DNA of 5,158 nt. Source: Methylocystaceae bacterium. Its GTDB lineage: Bacteria; Pseudomonadota; Alphaproteobacteria; Rhizobiales; Beijerinckiaceae. Position 1 is the stretch's first letter. Each line of letters starts with the position of its first letter. Positions 1 through 5,015 of this stretch are shown in pieces. The stretch is from positions 1 to 5,158 of the forward strand of contig PLZT01000459.1 of NCBI GenBank assembly GCA_003152255.1, written 5' to 3'. The position numbers were made by a program, and so were the translations under genes. The notes beneath the pieces are model-generated. The model had not been told where the DNA came from. It searched no databases and saw only the letters and a list, made by a program, of their open reading frames with translations.

Positions 1-791
1 TCACGACGACGCCGCGCCCGACCAAACTCATTCGCGAACTGCTCGCCAATCCGCTGACACACGCGACGCGCGCGACGACTTACGACAATCTCGCCAATCT
101 GCCGCAAAGTTTTATCGACAGAATTTTGCGCGCCTATGAGGGCACGCGGCTCGGGCGCCAGGAACTGAACGCCGAATTGCTGCTCGACACGCCCGGCGCG
201 CTGTGGACGCGCGCGACGATCGAGGCCGCCTATCTGGCGAAGCCCCCGGCGCTGACGCGCATCGTCGTCGCGATCGACCCGCCGGCAAGCTCCACCGAGC
301 GCGCCGACGAATGCGGCGTCATCGTCGCGGGCCTGAGCGAAAACGGCGAGCCCTGCGTGCTGGCGGACCTGTCGTCGCAGGGCGACACGCCGCTACGCTG
401 GGCGAGCCGCGCGGTCCAGGCGGCGCGCGATTTCGAGGCCGACGCCATCGTCGCCGAGGTCAACAATGGCGGCGACATGGTGGAGACGGTGATCCGCCAG
501 ATCGACGCCAACGTGCGCGTGAAATCCGTGCGCGCCAGCCGCGGCAAGTTTTTGCGCGCCGAGCCGGTGGCGGCTTTGTACGAGCAGGGCCGCGCGAAAC
601 ATGTCGGCGTGTTCGCCAAGCTCGAAGACCAGATGTGCCTGATGACGCCGGAGTTCGACCGCCGCGCGGCGGGGTTTTCTCCCGATAGAGTCGACGCGCT
701 GGTGTGGGCGGTGACGGAACTGTGTTTTTCGCAGAATGATGGCGCGGCGATTATCGATTTTTATCGGAGGCTGGCGAGGGAGGGGAAGTAG
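1..791 (+). CDS. Phage terminase large subunit, C-terminal part (5' end outside the window)
   Basis: This is the DNA-packaging motor of a tailed phage or phage-like element. The large subunit uses ATP to translocate DNA into the prohead and cuts it with an RNase H-like nuclease. The frame is open from base 3, so about 262 residues are visible; full proteins are usually above 400, and the ATPase half lies upstream. The first ~70 residues include YDNLANLP and YEGTRLGRQEL, typical of the linker in alphaproteobacterial terminases. The nuclease domain follows: VVAIDPP (first acidic residue, Asp codon at 276), then IVAEVNNGGDMV, then the late acidic motif SPDRVDALVWAVTEL before the stop. All three nuclease motifs look intact. 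Codon use is GC-rich; bases 421-480 are 41/60 G+C. The in-frame TTG at 126 is internal and not a real start. The family is confident. Whether this is a prophage or a gene transfer agent cannot be settled here. Confidence 0.93.
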   Translation, partial: TTTPRPTKLIRELLANPLTHATRATTYDNLANLPQSFIDRILRAYEGTRLGRQELNAELLLDTPGALWTRATIEAAYLAKPPALTRIVVAIDPPASSTERADECGVIVAGLSENGEPCVLADLSSQGDTPLRWASRAVQAARDFEADAIVAEVNNGGDMVETVIRQIDANVRVKSVRASRGKFLRAEPVAALYEQGRAKHVGVFAKLEDQMCLMTPEFDRRAAGFSPDRVDALVWAVTELCFSQNDGAAIIDFYRRLAREGK

Positions 792-960
792 GGGGCGATT
801 TTGAAGCCGGGGCGAACGCGCGTCGAGAGGGGCAGTGTCAAATGGCTCCCGCTAAATCGACGGCAATCTGCGGTCAGCCTCACTTCTTGACGCTAGAAAG
901 AGAAAGTTTAAACGCTTTGCCCTGATAAGTGACGATCCGCCGACCCATGTTAGGCATATC
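792..960. other. Non-coding gap between terminase and the accessory cassette
   Basis: These 169 bases hold no convincing gene on either strand. They mark the change from GC-rich phage sequence to the AT-richer cassette. I see no tRNA, strong terminator or direct repeat. The stretch must carry the cassette's promoter if the cassette is not read through from the terminase gene. Confidence 0.6.
887..913 (+). promoter_or_regulatory. Weak candidate sigma-70 promoter for the three-gene cassette
   Basis: TTGACG at 887-892 is close to the -35 consensus. TTAAAC at 908-913 could serve as a -10 box with a 15-base spacer, which is shorter than the preferred 16-18. A spacing of 17 gives a poorer -10 match. 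It lies about 50 bases ahead of the ATG at 961. Position and the -35 box are the only support. Confidence 0.22.
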
Positions 961-1764
961 ATGACCGCGCATCCTCAATTTGAACCCTTTTTTCCGGCGC
1001 ACGCGGTGGAAAGCTGTGCAGCAGCGGTCTTTTTTGACTCGCCGCTTCCTTCGAAGCTTTTCATCAAACTCATGGAAGAGTTAGGGGCCGAGCTGCTCGC
1101 GGCAGGCCTCGTCGAAGGCCCCACTGGCTTAGAAATCCAAATTTTGGTTCCAGATTTGCAGTTAGGCTCAGGCTCCTCGGGGGCACCAAGGTCGTTTTCG
1201 ACATCCGATCGGTCGGGAGCACTCATGCTCACGCCATTTTCATTGCATTGGAAGACAAATCAATACATTAGGTGGAGCTACTTTTTGCAACAAATACATT
1301 CGTTTTTTATCGGAGCGCTCACAGAGTATTCAAAACTTCTTCATGTCGGCGCCGTGCAGCTTGAGTATTGGGACCGTTTCATGTGGAGCGGCTCGTGGGA
1401 TGACTTCAATTGCGGCTCTCTTTTGCTTGCGAATTCTCCTCTCATAGCGAATGAGGCCGAGCAAAAAACTCGACAGTGGCACTCTCATGCTGGATGGTTT
1501 GACGTTCTAGATTCGGGCCGTCGCCAACTTGCCAACGTCAACATTGATGTGCAAACGGTTCAATCGGCGAGCGGGAAAAGTCAACCGTCGGTAGGAATCT
1601 ATACCTCCCTCCGAGAAGACTCCGTAGATTTTCGTTCGTCGAAAGCGCTAGAATGGTTCGACGATTCGCAGGTTATTCCAACGCTGGAAAGACAGCATGT
1701 AACTTTGAAAGCGGTTCTTAAGCGCCTCATAAAGCAGGACATGGCCGATAGGATTGGCCTTTAA
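961..1764 (+). CDS. TIGR04255 family protein (function unknown), first gene of a three-gene cassette
   Basis: This 267-aa protein fits the sporadically distributed TIGR04255 family in length and layout. Near the N-terminus is the family-type segment HAVESCAAAVFFDSP (residues 14-28). The middle has an aromatic-rich block, YIRWSYFLQQIH, followed by HVGAVQLEYWDRF. The C-terminus ends in the typical amphipathic helix pattern LERQHVTLKAVLKRLI…IGL (from residue 242), with a conserved-type His at 246. I see no signal peptide or membrane segment, so it is probably cytoplasmic. The ATG at 961 is preceded only by a weak AGG at 952-954. The next gene's likely ATG lies ten bases after the TAA, so the two are probably co-transcribed. 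Base composition is clearly lower in GC than the terminase (bases 1261-1320 are 23/60 G+C), which suggests horizontal acquisition. The molecular role is not known to me. The family assignment comes from pattern recognition, not a search. Confidence 0.72.
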   Translation: MTAHPQFEPFFPAHAVESCAAAVFFDSPLPSKLFIKLMEELGAELLAAGLVEGPTGLEIQILVPDLQLGSGSSGAPRSFSTSDRSGALMLTPFSLHWKTNQYIRWSYFLQQIHSFFIGALTEYSKLLHVGAVQLEYWDRFMWSGSWDDFNCGSLLLANSPLIANEAEQKTRQWHSHAGWFDVLDSGRRQLANVNIDVQTVQSASGKSQPSVGIYTSLREDSVDFRSSKALEWFDDSQVIPTLERQHVTLKAVLKRLIKQDMADRIGL

Positions 1765-1774
1765 GGGTAAGCCC

Positions 1775-2296
1775 ATGCTGACATTTGATTGCCCCTCCGA
1801 TGCGACCTATAGGGTACCCACGCCCCTGTTTTCCGAGCAGCGTCGGGTGTCGGATTATGACCTGTCTGCCCTTTGGATGGGGCAATGGCGGACGCCCATT
1901 GCTATGAAGCTTCCTGGTCCGGGCGGCGTCGTGGCGATTGCGACGCCAGATCCTTGGCTTCATGCAACCCTCAAGCGAATTGCGGCGCATCGAAATTTAT
2001 CATCAGGCTGGGATGGAGGCTTCGCTCCTGTGCCTCCTCCCGGATCGCTCGACACTGCCGAGGCGCTTGCTGTCGGGTTCTTAGCAAAACGCCAAGATCG
2101 TCGACCATATTTTGCTGTTGATAGCCAAGGGATACCTGGCTTTGCGGCAAATGACGGTAACTTCTATTTGCACCTGACCGTTGATGCTCCTGGCAAACTT
2201 TCTTGGTTTGCAGTCTTGGATGGAGTCGAGCACTTTGAGGACGATGTGGACTTCAATGGTGTTAAATTTCCTGAGAAGCTGGCTGTCCTTTTTTGA
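1775..2296 (+). CDS. Conserved hypothetical protein with LSSGWDG motif, second gene of the cassette
   Basis: This is a 173-aa protein of unknown function. I chose the ATG at 1775 because AAGGGT (1763-1768) sits just upstream at a usable distance. The in-frame TTG at 1754 would add seven residues and overlap the previous gene. The central segment LSSGWDGGFAPVPPPGSLDTAEAL (from residue 75, with W79-D80-G81) resembles a recurring family in which LxxGWDG(Y/G)xAPxP is followed by a helix. After it comes a strand region around IPGFAANDGNFYLHLTV (residues 120-136), where many relatives have a 'DGxIxLxW'-type strand. From memory, such small proteins often sit beside TIGR04255 genes; that association needs checking. 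It has no membrane segment or signal peptide. It is co-directional with tight spacing on both sides (10 and 13 bases), so it is most likely part of one operon and may act with its neighbours. Confidence 0.7.
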   Translation: MLTFDCPSDATYRVPTPLFSEQRRVSDYDLSALWMGQWRTPIAMKLPGPGGVVAIATPDPWLHATLKRIAAHRNLSSGWDGGFAPVPPPGSLDTAEALAVGFLAKRQDRRPYFAVDSQGIPGFAANDGNFYLHLTVDAPGKLSWFAVLDGVEHFEDDVDFNGVKFPEKLAVLF

Positions 2297-2309
2297 CAGG
2301 ATTACTCGT

Positions 2310-2903
2310 ATGTCGTGCAAAGCTTGCCGGGAGGCCGTCGATGCGGAGGCCGATCGGGCGAAGCATTTTCACGCGGCGCACAAAGAGGTTTGCGGATGCG
2401 AACAATATAGCCTGACCACCGGGCGTGTCGGGGATGACGAAACGCTGCACTTTATCGTCTCTGATCCAGATGGCATAATTAATGGATTTATCAATCAGAT
2501 TCTAGTTAGTCAGATAGATGCTAATGGACTGAGTGTTCTAAGGGATCGTGCAGAAGACGCGGAATTTATATTGTCGCTTGAACAGCTAAGCGCGCGCTGG
2601 GCGGAAAGAAGTCGCCGGTTTTGTGGAATACTTAATATTTCCACTCACTCGGTGCGGTACGACGAAGGGGATCGCCTTTGTTGCGTATATGACACGGCGG
2701 AGCCAGGAAAACCAAATCACGCCGAAATTTTTGCCCCCGATCTCCAGCTTCTCGCGGAGGCACAATTATCCAAGGGCGAATTGAAGAGGAGAAGTCGGCA
2801 ACGAATAAAGAAGTTCGTCGAAAAAGCGGGAACGGATTTCGTGACCCCAGACTCGTTTAGAGGCGGTTTTTTGAAACGTTTTGAGAAGGCAGCCTCAACC
2901 TAG
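2310..2903 (+). CDS. Hypothetical protein with N-terminal Cys/His cluster, third gene of the cassette
   Basis: This 197-aa protein starts at the ATG at 2310, with AGG at 2298-2300 about nine bases upstream. The frame is open further up, to a TTG at 2181, but that would overlap the second gene by more than 100 bases. The first 30 residues hold C3-x2-C6, H19, H21, H24 and C28-x-C30, which could bind a metal such as zinc. A middle segment (IDANGLSVLRDRAEDAEF) is followed by FCGILNISTHSVR and LCCVYDTAEPGKPNHAEIF. The last resembles a conserved block ('CVYDTA…HAxI') that I believe I have seen in uncharacterised proteins. The C-terminus is basic: KGELKRRSRQRIKKFVEK. It lies 13 bases after the second gene and shares its intermediate base composition, so it very likely belongs to the same operon. 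Function is unknown. The gene ends exactly where recognisable toxin sequence begins. Confidence 0.68.
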   Translation: MSCKACREAVDAEADRAKHFHAAHKEVCGCEQYSLTTGRVGDDETLHFIVSDPDGIINGFINQILVSQIDANGLSVLRDRAEDAEFILSLEQLSARWAERSRRFCGILNISTHSVRYDEGDRLCCVYDTAEPGKPNHAEIFAPDLQLLAEAQLSKGELKRRSRQRIKKFVEKAGTDFVTPDSFRGGFLKRFEKAAST

Positions 2904-3071
2904 CCGGTCGTTTCGCTCGCCGACTACACTGGGCAGCGTCCCATCCGAGTCGCAGCCGAAATCGGCGCCGCGGCCGAGCGCGACAAACCGAAGCTTTGTC
3001 CTGATCCCGGCCCCGACGTTCCGCATGGCGCGTCGGAGCGCGCTATCGCCTATCAGGAGCAAATCAGCGCC
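2904..3071 (+). pseudogene. Remnant of the polymorphic toxin upstream of its nuclease domain (no start codon)
   Basis: From the base after the TAG at 2901-2903 the frame is open into the toxin domain. It reads as ordinary toxin pre-domain sequence: VVSLADYTGQRPIRV…, then KLCPDPGPDVPHGASERAIAY. No ATG, GTG or TTG occurs in this frame before the TTG at 3072. The real gene must therefore once have extended upstream into a delivery or repeat region that is now missing. The cassette's third gene ends right at the break. Proteins with CPDPGPD-type segments ahead of Tox-REase-5 are ones I recognise only by pattern. Confidence 0.6.
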
Positions 3072-3419
3072 TTGAACAATCCGCGCCGGCCCTTGCCGGC
3101 GGGCATGGCCGTCAGCCTGGAGAATCCGCTGACGGGAAAGAACGTCGCCTTCGACGATTGTCGCGAAAGCGACGGGACGATGATCGAAGCCAAGGGGCTT
3201 GGCTATGCGGGACTGATGGAAAGTGATTGGCTGGCCGAGAAAATTTGGCGTGAGAAGATACGCCCACAGGCGGAAAGTCAGATCGCCGCCGCCGGAGGTC
3301 GTGACGTCGAATGGTTCTTCGCCGAACCCGAAGCCGCAGACAGGGCGAGAAAGTGGTTTGGGAGAGAAGAGACGCTTCGCAACATAAAAATATACTACGT
3401 GCCCGCGGAGGCTCCATGA
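3072..3419 (+). CDS. Tox-REase-5 toxin domain (restriction-endonuclease-fold nuclease), 5'-truncated gene
   Basis: This is the C-terminal toxin domain of a bacterial polymorphic toxin, predicted to cut nucleic acid in competitor cells. The segment NPLTGKNVAFDDCRESDGTM leads into IEAKGLGYAG, the Tox-REase-5 hallmark. The acidic pair at 3153-3158 and the E-x-K (Glu at 3186, Lys at 3192) match a restriction-enzyme-fold active site and look intact. The rest (VEWFFAEPEAADRARKWF, ending KIYYVPAEAP) is also typical. The coding frame continues upstream to 2904 without any start. The TTG at 3072 (115 aa, with AGGAG at 3055-3059 rather far upstream) or the ATG at 3105 could only produce the bare domain. 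No PAAR, RHS, LXG or signal sequence is present, so it cannot be secreted as it stands. The stop overlaps the immunity gene's ATG (ATGA). Domain identity is strong; expression is uncertain. Confidence 0.8.
   Translation: MNNPRRPLPAGMAVSLENPLTGKNVAFDDCRESDGTMIEAKGLGYAGLMESDWLAEKIWREKIRPQAESQIAAAGGRDVEWFFAEPEAADRARKWFGREETLRNIKIYYVPAEAP
3407..3411 (+). promoter_or_regulatory. Ribosome binding site for the immunity gene
   Basis: GGAGG at 3407-3411 lies four bases before the ATG at 3416, inside the last codons of the toxin frame. Together with the ATGA overlap it fixes the start at 3416 rather than the longer open frame from 3311. It also allows the immunity gene to be translated even if the toxin is not. 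Confidence 0.65.
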
Positions 3420-4174
3420 CGAGAAGCCAGATCCCGATCGAGATCAAGAGGACGGATAGCAAGGATTATTACGTCCGAGCGAGTTGGGAAGAACGCGCCG
3501 AGACGCCGGACGAACTCGCCGCGCGTTTCCTGCGCATGATCGATTCTTTGAAAGTGATCGATCCCGTTTTCAGACTTTGGACTTGCGGCCGAAAGCGGCC
3601 AGAGAGTTTCGAAGAGGTCCGCGACCGTTACGCCGAGGAAATCGCCGCGGGCATAACGAGGGACGACTGGAGAGAGCCCATTCCCGCCGACGGCTATCGG
3701 TTCGGCGCGCTGACCCGCGGCACGCCACAGAATCGCACCTTCACCCTGGACTGCAAAGGGGGCTCGATCATCAAATACAAATTCACGAATGACGTGACGT
3801 TCAGGACATCCGCCAACAATTCCAACCCGGATGCGGACGTCGTCAGTTATCGCGTCTTCCGCCCCGCCTTGCTGGCGATGGTCGACGCTTGGGAGCCCGT
3901 GCGGGGGTGCGCCACTTCCCGGCAACTGAGTCAATTCGACAAGAGCGACTCATATTTCCCGCCCGCCTGGATTCAATATCTTTGCCCCTGGCTCGCCGAA
4001 AAAATCACGCCGCCGTCGACGGTGCTGTCGGAGCATTTGCCGAACGGCGGGCTGTTGATGTCGGCGACGACGGAAACCTTCGACATCGACAACTCCGCGC
4101 ATCTTTCCGCCGCCCGCGACATGGCCGCCGCCATGGCGCCGTTGAACGCGCTGCCCTGGCCGTCGGAGAGATGA
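3416..4174 (+). CDS. Imm52-like immunity protein, partner of the Tox-REase-5 toxin
   Basis: This 252-aa protein is predicted to bind and neutralise the nuclease encoded just upstream. Its N-terminus has the pattern I associate with Imm52: DYYVRASWEERAETPDELA (residues 17-35), then MIDSLKVIDPVFRLWTCG (residues 41-58, with Trp55). Near the C-terminus are FPPAWIQYLCPWLAEKI (residues 181-197), then GGLLMSATTETFDID and a closing Ala-rich helix. Imm52 is known as a frequent neighbour of Tox-REase-5 toxins, so the pairing supports both calls. The start is ATG 3416, which overlaps the toxin stop by four bases (ATGA) and has GGAGG four bases upstream. There is no signal peptide or membrane helix, as expected for a cytoplasmic antitoxin. 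The gene looks complete, unlike its toxin, which fits selection to keep protection against siblings that still have the full toxin. Confidence 0.8.
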   Translation: MTRSQIPIEIKRTDSKDYYVRASWEERAETPDELAARFLRMIDSLKVIDPVFRLWTCGRKRPESFEEVRDRYAEEIAAGITRDDWREPIPADGYRFGALTRGTPQNRTFTLDCKGGSIIKYKFTNDVTFRTSANNSNPDADVVSYRVFRPALLAMVDAWEPVRGCATSRQLSQFDKSDSYFPPAWIQYLCPWLAEKITPPSTVLSEHLPNGGLLMSATTETFDIDNSAHLSAARDMAAAMAPLNALPWPSER

Positions 4175-4175
4175 G

Positions 4176-4256
4176 ATGCGTATTGCGCTTGGCTGGAGAG
4201 CCGTCGCTGACGCGGCCATGCTAACTTTTAAGAGAGCGGCTTCACGCAATGGCTGA
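4176..4256 (+). CDS. Possible 26-aa small open reading frame
   Basis: An ATG one base after the immunity gene's stop opens a frame of 26 codons ending in TGA at 4254-4256. GGAGAG at 4165-4170 lies five bases upstream and could act as a ribosome binding site. The product (MRIALGWRAVADAA…) is mildly basic and matches nothing I recognise. It may be chance; only the start context supports it. Confidence 0.15.
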   Translation: MRIALGWRAVADAAMLTFKRAASRNG

Positions 4257-4268
4257 CGGCTCGAGCCG
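4257..4268. repeat. 12-base perfect palindrome
   Basis: CGGCTCGAGCCG is a perfect inverted repeat in the gap between the immunity gene and the next gene. It could be an operator or a chance GC-rich palindrome. No promoter elements are obvious around it. The rest of this 134-base gap shows nothing else beyond the ribosome binding site for the gene at 4309. Confidence 0.3.
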
Positions 4269-4296
4269 CGTCGGCCGCGCTTCATGACACCGTGAC

Positions 4297-4303
4297 GAGG
4301 AGG
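4297..4303 (+). promoter_or_regulatory. Strong ribosome binding site for the MSWDLF protein
   Basis: GAGGAGG at 4297-4303, five bases before the ATG at 4309, is the strongest Shine-Dalgarno match in the window. It settles the start of the downstream gene and suggests that gene is well translated. Confidence 0.7.
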
Positions 4304-4308
4304 CTTTC

Positions 4309-4740
4309 ATGAGTTGGGATTTGTTCGCGATGCATCTTCCGCCGGAAATCAAGCGCCTGTCCGATTTGCCCAAGGACTTCGCGCCGTCCCCGATAGGGCC
4401 ACGCTCGGATATCATCGCAAAGCTTTCCGCGCTTTTCCCCGAATGCGATTTTTCCGACCCGTCATGGGGCTCCCTCGCTCTTCCTGGCTGCCATATCGAA
4501 TTCAGTCTCGGCTCGCGCGACAAATCGGACAGCGACGAACTCGAATGCTTCGTGATGCACGTCCGCGGCGACGAGCGCGCGCCGGACGTGGTCGCGCATA
4601 TTCTCGGCGAACTCGGTCTCCGCGCATTTGATCCCTCCTCCAAGAGCGGGATTTTCGAGCAAGACCCCGTCTCGCGATCGGAGTCTTTTGAGCGGTGGCG
4701 GGCGTACCGCGCACAAATCACGCGGATTCATCCGGGTTGA
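4309..4740 (+). CDS. Conserved hypothetical protein of the MSWDLF type
   Basis: This 143-aa, probably cytoplasmic protein has a strong ribosome binding site and an unambiguous start. The N-terminus MSWDLFAMHLPPEIKRLSDLP, then GPRSDIIAKLSALFPECDFSDPSWGSL (residues 30-56), resembles a recurrent family of uncharacterised proteobacterial proteins that begin MSWDLFVMDLP. The second half has a strand-like FVMHVRGDERAPDVVAHIL (residues 81-99) and LGLRAFD, then WRAYR near the end. I know of no assigned function for the family. It lies 134 bases downstream of the immunity gene on the same strand. Small acidic cytoplasmic proteins next to toxin/immunity modules are often further immunity proteins, so that is a reasonable guess. 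Base composition matches the GC-rich toxin/immunity segment more than the TIGR04255 cassette. Confidence 0.75.
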   Translation: MSWDLFAMHLPPEIKRLSDLPKDFAPSPIGPRSDIIAKLSALFPECDFSDPSWGSLALPGCHIEFSLGSRDKSDSDELECFVMHVRGDERAPDVVAHILGELGLRAFDPSSKSGIFEQDPVSRSESFERWRAYRAQITRIHPG

Positions 4741-4776
4741 AGCTGCGGCGCCCGATGACGCCGGAATGCGGCTCTT

Positions 4777-4827
4777 CCTTCTCCCGCTTGCGGGAGAAGG
4801 CGCCATGCGGAGCATGACGGAAGAGGG
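4777..4827 (+). repeat. Palindromic repeat unit, left copy of an inverted pair
   Basis: A perfect 11-bp stem with a two-base loop occupies 4777-4800 (CCTTCTCCCGC, TT, GCGGGAGAAGG). A small ATGC-GGA-GCAT hairpin follows at 4805-4815, then GGAAGAGGG. The unit is related, in opposite orientation, to the one at 4860-4912. Intergenic repeats with a CCTTCTCCC core are common in alphaproteobacterial genomes. They resemble REP/BIME elements and may stabilise or end transcripts. Confidence 0.72.
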
Positions 4828-4859
4828 CCGCCGCGACCTAGTTGTATGCTTGCCGTGAA

Positions 4860-4912
4860 CCCTCATCCGACCTCGCTGCGCGAGGCCACCTTCTCCCACG
4901 AGTGGGAGAAGG
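4860..4912 (-). repeat. Palindromic repeat unit, right copy of an inverted pair
   Basis: Read on the minus strand this unit follows the same order as the left copy. An 11-bp stem with a two-base loop spans 4889-4912. A second hairpin follows at 4871-4885 (CCTCGC, TGC, GCGAGG on the plus strand). It ends in GGATGAGGG, the complement of 4860-4868. The loops and second hairpin differ from the left copy while the main stem is kept, so it is a diverged relative and not a recent duplication. Confidence 0.72.
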
Positions 4913-4984
4913 GAGCGCCCTCGCTTGATTCAACTTAAATCCCAAAAAAACCCAAGAGCCCCATCATGCCGCACGTCTTCACGA

Positions 4985-5005
4985 CCGCGCGTCTTTTTCG
5001 CGCGG
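4985..5005 (+). terminator. GC-rich stem-loop with short T tail, possible terminator or leader structure
   Basis: CCGCGCG (4985-4991) pairs perfectly with CGCGCGG (4999-5005) around a T-rich seven-base loop. GG and TTTT (5008-5011) follow. This resembles a weak intrinsic terminator for transcripts arriving from the cargo. It ends only ten bases before the next ATG, so it may instead regulate that gene's translation. Confidence 0.35.
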
Positions 5006-5015
5006 GGTTTTAGCC

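Larger units (their letters stand above)
4741..5015. other. Non-coding interval with repeats and a stem-loop
   Basis: This 275-base gap holds two inverted repeat units (4777-4827 and 4860-4912), an AT-richer stretch with a run of seven A (4944-4950), and a stem-loop at 4985-5005. No gene is convincing on either strand; the longer open frames on the minus strand here run back as shadows over the gene at 4309. Confidence 0.7.

Noticed and set aside
230..619. Minus-strand and alternative-frame ORFs inside the terminase gene
   Set aside because: The terminase frame carries all expected nuclease motifs; the others are by-products of high GC content.
1..791. Assigning the locus to a gene transfer agent
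   Set aside because: The terminase alone does not separate a gene transfer agent from a prophage, and the visible start of the last gene does not resemble the gene-transfer-agent portal N-terminus I would expect.
830..860. Possible insertion-sequence end around the GTGTCAAATGGCTCCC stretch
   Set aside because: I found no matching inverted end, target duplication or transposase fragment in the window.
2881..3075. 64-codon frame starting at a TTG and overlapping the end of cassette gene 3
   Set aside because: The product is Arg/Ser/Pro-rich with no recognisable pattern, and a different frame over the same bases clearly matches toxin pre-domain sequence.
3395..3934. 179-codon minus-strand frame opposite the immunity gene
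   Set aside because: It is a shadow of a strongly supported plus-strand gene in GC-rich DNA; it has no recognisable motif.
4242..4899. Minus-strand frames of 159 and 145 codons opposite the MSWDLF gene
   Set aside because: They overlie a plus-strand gene with an excellent ribosome binding site; one runs through the repeat units, and their products are Arg/Ser-rich.
4777..4912. Repeat pair considered as a CRISPR array
   Set aside because: There are only two units, in inverted orientation and internally palindromic, without regular spacers.
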